NCBI GenBank assembly: GCA_029255685.2
Contig: CM055312.2
Span: 10,626,649 to 10,690,648, forward strand
DNA from: Silene conica
Taxonomy: Eukaryota > Streptophyta > Magnoliopsida > Caryophyllales > Caryophyllaceae
Direction of reading: 5' to 3'
DNA length: 64,000 bases
A program made the position numbers and the translations under genes. Of the stretch, positions 59,043-64,000 are shown in pieces. Each line of letters begins with the position of its first letter. Position 1 is the stretch's first letter. The notes under the pieces were generated by a model, which worked only from the letters and a program-made list of their open reading frames with translations, searched no databases and had not been told where the DNA came from.

Positions 59043-59809
59043 TGTCAAGTCAGCATGTGGCTATTGCATTAATAAAATATATGTTATATGACGACTGAAC
59101 TTCTATCGGCTAATCTCACGTTTTGAGGTAAGATTACCATAAAATTGACAATTTAAGGCTTCGTGGTACATTTACTAAAGTATAGTAATTAGGTTTTGTT
59201 ACGGGGCAACTGTAATTACAAGGAAAGTTTAATTTTGAACTACTAAATCACATGGCCCGAGTAGAGATGGTTACTAGGAGCATTATGGGAAGTTTTATTA
59301 CAATGTACAAGTTTCTTTCAAGAAAATTTATATCAATTTATGTATTTCGTTGAAACACGTTAGTTTTAGCAATTTATTGTACAAGTTTTTAAGTTTTGAT
59401 GTTATAAAAAGTTGTAGAAGAATTTATCATCCCCTATTAAAAAAACTTGATATTGTTAGAATAATAACATTAGAGTATCACATGTAATAATCATCTTCCG
59501 TTGTTAGAATAATTTCATTAGCTGCCTTAACCATATCTCAAATTTCGCATTTATCCTCTCAATTTCAATTATTTATTTTGTTTTGTTTAAACCGCCAACC
59601 TAAACTTAACTAACAAGAAGACCTATCGTAGTACAATGACTACTCAACAAACGATTAGCCGTAGTGCATAATTATGTATGTGTAAATTAAAGTAATTATA
59701 ACGTGATTTCTTAGGTAACAATATTTTCAACCGAGTGTACTACTAAAACAACTTTCTATTTGTTGCAGGATTAGTGCTTTGGTGAAATTTCTACCAGGTT
59801 AAGTCTTTG
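59043..59809. other. AT-rich sequence between RPA pseudogene and LTR
   Basis: 'ttgttagaata' repeats near 59454 and 59500. No gene. The base composition is like the RPA introns. Confidence 0.4.
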
Positions 59810-60282
59810 TGATGCGGGTCAAAGTACCAACCAATATGCGAATTTACGTAGAAGATCAATGCAAAGACAAAAATGGACACAAAACGACACAAGAGATTTT
59901 TGGTGACGCGGAAAAACCCAATGAGGAAAACAACCGCGGAGGGAACGGAATCCCACCAAGATTTTCACTACTATCGAGGATATTCGCTGTTTTGAATGGA
60001 GTACAAGTGTGTGCGTAAGTAGAAAAATTACAACGTAAGCATGAATGAATGAATAATGCCCTTATTTCTCTTTTTATAGCTTTGGACTCCTGGTCAGCTG
60101 GTTCTGGCTCTGGTCCTGGGATATAGGAGTGAATCTAGGGGAATATCCCTTTAGGGTTTTGACCCTTTCTCCTCCTCCAACGTTTCTCTTCTTATGAGTA
60201 ATCCGCTCTGCTAATGGGCTGCTTGCGTCTCAGCTCTCCTTTGGGTCCAATGATGCAATGACGGATTTTTTGGGCCTAAACA
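59810..60282 (-). mobile_element. 3' LTR of a Tat-type Gypsy element
   Basis: On the minus strand it starts TGTTTAGGCCC at 60282 directly after the polypurine tract, and ends ..CCGCATCA at about 59810 (a start at 59808 is also possible). A TATAAAAA box lies on the minus strand at 60071-60078. About 473 bp, short for the lineage but usual for Tat LTRs. The candidate target copy is ctttg (59805-59809); the partner lies outside the window. Confidence 0.72.
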
Positions 60283-60294
60283 ATTTCCCCCAAA
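60283..60294 (-). promoter_or_regulatory. polypurine tract of the Tat-type element
   Basis: Minus-strand TTTGGGGGAAAT directly before the LTR start, the primer for plus-strand DNA synthesis. Confidence 0.8.
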
Positions 60295-60524
60295 TTTCAG
60301 CCTGACTTGGCTTCAATTGGGCTTGAATTTCTTTCTGCTTCTGGAAATTACTTGGTTGGTTGTGGATTGCCATTTACTGCGCTTGCTGACGTACGTGCCC
60401 CACTTGCCCCAACCTCCCATTTATTACCTGCTTTTTAACCGCTCGATGCCACTTGCTTTAACTCTTCGGTTTTCACCCTTTGAATTTAAATTCAACTTTC
60501 AAATTTAACCACCCACTTCTTCCT

Positions 60525-60532
60525 TATAAATA
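60525..60532 (+). promoter_or_regulatory. TATA box of the antisense ORF
   Basis: TATAAATA, 165 bp upstream of the ORF, followed by a CT-rich leader. It would drive transcription against the element's own genomic RNA. Confidence 0.5.
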
Positions 60533-60689
60533 CTCCCTTAACCGTCCTTTTCACTTTTACTTTTACCTTCCTTTAAAATTCACTTTCTCTTTCACTTGCT
60601 TTCTTGCTCTTTCTTCCTTTCTTTTTACTGTTTTCTTACTCTTGCTTTCTTTTTACGATAAAAAATATTTACCGCATCTCAAGTTCAGC

Positions 60690-62720
60690 GTGTCTGCTCC
60701 TTGTTCTTCTGGTGCTACTCCTTCGGCTACTCCTGCCGCTTGCTTGTCTGAATCCTCTCCTGCGCTGGGGGACTACTCTGGTCCCTTCCCGTCGCAGAAA
60801 CTTCTGGCTCCCAGATATCTCTGCGACTCTGCCTTTAATGAGTCCCACACTGCTCTTATCAAGATCAGGTTCGGATTCCCTGAAGGGGTCGTCTACCACC
60901 TCCCCCTCGCCGGCGAGAAGGCTGATTTTGCGAGGGAGGGGTGGACCTGCTTCTACGAGTACCCCTTCCGCTTGGGTTTGAGGTTTCCTTTCCCTGATTT
61001 AATTGTTGATTTCTTGAAGTTGACCAAATTGGCCATGTGCCAGGTTTCCCCTCATGCATGGCGAATCTTACCTAGTATATGTGCTCTGAACCGTGAGCGA
61101 GGTTTGAACATAGGGCTGGCGGACCTGGGTCAGTGGTTTAACCCACGCTCCCTGGGCCATTCTCAGTGCACGATCCGTGGCCATGATAACATGCCTTCTG
61201 CTATTGTCTTTCCCACCACCCCAGATGACAGTAAATGGTTCACCCGTTTCATTTTTGTCAAGATTGACACACTGCCTTCCTCTCCAGACTACATCTTTTC
61301 TGAGTGGCAGCAGGTCGAAGGTATGGTTTCTGCTCTGGGTCTATTTCTCTGGTTTGGTTTTCTTCTGTTGTTGTATTTTTACTAACGATTGATCTGACTT
61401 TTCAGGGAATAGCTTGGCCAATCTCCCTGAGTCCGAGGATCCTGCTGCTTCAAAGGCCAAGCTCATGGACCTTCCTGCTGAGGAGAGGTCATTCTCCAAG
61501 CTGGTCCGGGATTCTGCTGTTCCGACGGTGAAGAAGGAGGGTACGATGCTTCTTATTTGGTTGTTTTCTGGGTGGACTTGCGCTTAGTCTGTTTGTTCTG
61601 ACTTTCGCTGTTATTTTCAGGCAAGCCCAAGGTGAGTGTGTACAGGGTGATGCAGCTGCGGAGGAAAAGGTTCACTCCTGGGGACGCGGGGTCGTCAAAA
61701 AAGAAGAAAACAGAAGCTGTTGAGGGAAGCCATGCTGGAGCTGGGTCCAAGGCTGCCCCTATTGAAGTTGATGCTACTGATCCGGTTCAGGAGTCTGTTC
61801 CTACGACTTCTTTTGTTGATCCGTCTCCCTTTGAGATCCCCCACCATTCCTACTCCCGGTTTTAAACTTTTGTCCGAGCCACTGCCCCAGACATCTTCTG
61901 GGGAGTCCTCCGTTCCTGCTCTGCATCGGGAGATACCTGGGGGTTTTGGAGGGTCCAAGACCAAGCTCTGGCCTACCTTTAACTCTCTACTGTTCCCTGC
62001 TTCTGCCTCTATTTTGAAGAAGCGTCCTTTTCAGGACCTGACCAGACATGTTGCAGATGTTTCTTTTGAGGTAGGCTTTTTTCTTTGGTTTTTGGGTTTT
62101 TTTTTTTTTTTTAATCTCATCTGGTTTTGTGTGTTCAGGATTTGGAGCTGGCGTTGTGTGCTAACCAGCAGAGTGAGGCATTGCTGGCAGACTTTCAGCG
62201 CATAAAGGTTGCTCATGATGAGGCTCTGGGGAGGATGTAGGAGATGGCAGTGAAGCTAAACTCGGAGGAGATCTTGAGGGGGAATTTGCGGCAAGCTGTT
62301 GAGCGTTTTCGTCGGGATGTGATCATGGGCCAGGAGGAGATCTCTCGGAACCAGTTGGCCACAACTCAGTCTAAGCTGGAGCGGGCCTTAGCATCAGAGG
62401 CTGACTTGGTACTGAAGGTGGAAGCTTTGGAGCACAAGAAGGCTGGTCTGCAGAGAGCTTTGATTGAGGCTGTTGCCTACACCGCTGCCGAGACCCGGAT
62501 AAAATGTGTCAAGGAGTTCCAGGAAGGTAGTCACACCACCTGGGACTTAACTGCTCTGGAGGAGACTTTCGCTGCAGATTTTCCCGATGGCCTGAACATG
62601 GATCTGATTTCTGACGATGAAGAGGAAGGCATGGTGGGGTCCCAAGATGCCGAAGAGGAGGTGACCTCTGGCCCCACCTGTGTTGATGTTGCTGCTGCTG
62701 AACCTACTCCTGATGAGTAG
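60690..62720 (+). pseudogene. antisense extra ORF (aORF) of the Tat-type Gypsy element, spliced and decayed
   Basis: It is antisense to pol of the same element, between pol and the 3' LTR, as described for Tat-lineage elements. Exons read 60690-61320, 61406-61540, 61621-62070 and 62139-62720, all GT/AG. The first carries the plant 'gypsy-type transposon' domain pattern (VVYHLPLAGEKADF, GWTCFYEYPFRLGLRFPF, LAMCQVSPHAWRIL; PF04195-like from memory). The third has a basic patch (RRKRFTPGDAGSSKKKK). The last is a long charged helix, likely coiled coil (QATTQSKLERAL-type), with an acidic tail. The expected first codon is GTG at 60690 before SAPCSSG, so the start is probably lost. A frameshift lies near 61845 and a TAG at 62238. 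Role unknown. Confidence 0.72.
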
Positions 62721-63342
62721 GTTCTTTTAAGAACTTGTTTGCTGGGCCCTGATACGGGGGTTAATATTTTTTTTGTCTTTGAACTTTGGGTGCCCCTGCG
62801 TGGGCTTTTTAACTGTTGTAACTTTTGCCGCTGGTTCGGGTGGACCAGTAAAAACAATTCTGTTCCTGGGCTGCCTTGGGCAGCTCTTTTGTTTGAATCG
62901 TATGGTTCCCCGTTGTATGGGGCTTTGTTTTACTTGTTGGTTTTTCTGGCGTTTTCTTTTGTACATGCATGTTTCGTTTGTGTTTTGGCCATCGCTGCTT
63001 TGGTGTGCTGGCCTGGTGTCTTAGATACCCATCCCTCTACTGGGGTGCCAGGCTTTGACTTAGGTTCTCCTGCGATCAGTGCATATTTCCTCTTTAGGTC
63101 AGTCTACTAGGATAAGCAAATTCTGGTCCAGAAAATAAGTGATAAAACTTTTTCCCTTTAAAAGACTTGATAATTGACTTTAAATGAACCAAGGTCTAAA
63201 ATTATAAGACTTAGATTATCAAACTTAGGTTATATATAAAAAATATAAAGGCAAGACAAAATTTTAACTTGAACCAGAGTATACTTTATACAGAGTAGAA
63301 CCTGAGGTCTAAGGGAACTGCTCTGGTCTGGTGGAGGCACCT
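62721..63342. other. spacer between aORF and pol of the Tat-type element
   Basis: 3' untranslated region of the aORF (GT-rich up to about 63110), then an AT-rich part with 'aggttatatataaaaaatataaagg'. Frames here lack any family signature. Confidence 0.45.
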
Positions 63343-63999
63343 TTAGATGATATACTTTTTTAAGTGAAGTATATTCCATGATCTAGGTATCATTTCCCCT
63401 TCCATTGTCATTAGTCTGTAGGCCCCATTACCAACTATGCTCTCAACTTGGTATGAGTCCTCCCAATTGTAAGCAAACTTCCCAGTTTGTCGGTTTTTGG
63501 TGTTCTGGAACATCTTTCTCAGGACCAGATCTCCTACTTGCAGGGTTCTGTTCCTGACATTTTTATTGTAGCTCCGAGCCACCATCTGCTTATATGAGGC
63601 CATTCTAACGTAGGCACTGGTCCTGAGTTCATCAACAGTGTCCAGGCTACTTGTCATTTCTACTTGGTTCTGGTCCTCAGTTATACACCCGTATCTGTAG
63701 GTTGGGATTTTGATTTCAGAAGGAATCACCGCTTCTGCTCCGAAGACAAGGCTGAAGGGGGTCTGACCTGTTGCTACTTTTGGAGTAGTTCTGTCAGCCC
63801 ACAGGACCAGAGGAAGCTCCTCTGCCCATTTCCCTCCCATTTCTTGTAGTTTCTTTTTCATATTTTCAATGATGATTTTATTACTGGACTCAGCTTGTCC
63901 ATTGGACTGGGGGTTTCTGGGGGTAGATTTCTGGAGTGATACGTTCCACCCAGCGCAGAAAGCCTCGGTTTCTTCCCAATGAATTGGAACCATTGTCAC
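63343..63999 (-). CDS. Tat-type Gypsy integrase, C-terminal part (runs off the window)
   Basis: The frame is open from the window edge to its stop at 63343, 218 residues. It begins after the first catalytic Asp residues. NPQSNGQAESSNKII contains the last catalytic Glu of the DDE core. ELPLVLWADRTTPKVATGQT, FSLVFGAEAVIPSEI and RPLQ-like LQVGDLVLRKM (the GPY/F-type C-terminal module region) follow, ending IPRSWNILHLKKYI as in Athila/Tat integrases. Integrase joins the element DNA to the host chromosome. No break is seen in this part. The remainder of pol and the 5' LTR should lie right of the window. Confidence 0.88.
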   Translation of the reverse strand: MTMVPIHWEETEAFCAGWNVSLQKSTPRNPQSNGQAESSNKIIIENMKKKLQEMGGKWAEELPLVLWADRTTPKVATGQTPFSLVFGAEAVIPSEIKIPTYRYGCITEDQNQVEMTSSLDTVDELRTSAYVRMASYKQMVARSYNKNVRNRTLQVGDLVLRKMFQNTKNRQTGKFAYNWEDSYQVESIVGNGAYRLMTMEGEMIPRSWNILHLKKYII

Positions 64000-64000
64000 A

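Noticed and set aside
59809..60018. 69-residue frame with balanced composition
   Set aside because: It lies within the Tat-type LTR, antisense to it, and matches the LTR R/U5 part rather than a gene.

Overview
The window is nuclear DNA from a flowering plant. It is AT-rich and spliced, and it is packed with plant-type transposons: Copia and Gypsy LTR elements, an L1-type LINE, Helitrons, hAT, PIF/Harbinger, Mutator-like and Stowaway elements. A DIVARICATA-type MYB gene, a Tat-lineage Gypsy element with an antisense extra ORF and the recurrent Stowaway termini would suit Caryophyllales, perhaps Caryophyllaceae. That placement is inference.

Left third (1-14.5 kb). This part is almost all transposon. 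A Copia solo LTR (867-2192) has a perfect 5-bp target duplication. Two copies of one non-autonomous Helitron follow (3332-3982, 4329-4993), then the end of a third (to 5476). A fourth Helitron end lies at 12309 and is split by two later insertions: a collapsed Gypsy element (6415-9305) and a hAT element (9337-12294). The hAT itself holds four more insertions. A sister copy of one of these stands alone at 12931-13736.

Middle left (14.5-25.7 kb). A degenerate LINE (14540-21710) has ORF1 and ORF2 meeting in a TAATG overlap, and a Gypsy solo LTR sits inside the last codons of ORF2. A 1.3-kb Helitron follows (21887-23204). Next is a three-level nest, Stowaway inside hAT inside PIF/Harbinger (23908-25729), each level with its own target duplication.

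Middle (25.7-41 kb). This is the gene-like part. At 26.0-31.1 kb there are exon-like stretches, two of which join in phase, but I do not recognise the protein. At 34304-35620 (minus) there is an intact two-exon DIVARICATA-like MYB gene with a small MITE in its intron. The flanks are AT-rich with scattered MITEs.

Right third (41-64 kb). Small DNA elements come first, including a Mutator-like element with long TIRs and a 71-bp 5'-truncated LINE tail. A 2.1-kb Helitron (50168-52243) is followed by an RPA70-like pseudogene (about 52.57-59.04 kb). One intron of that pseudogene received a Copia element (52623-57460), whose LTR in turn carries an oppositely oriented Copia gag-pol fragment. From 59810 to the right edge lies the 3' part of a minus-strand Tat-type Gypsy element: LTR, polypurine tract, a spliced antisense ORF and the end of the integrase.

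The MYB gene is the only coding unit that looks intact. All coordinates of target duplications, termini and splice sites were read by eye.
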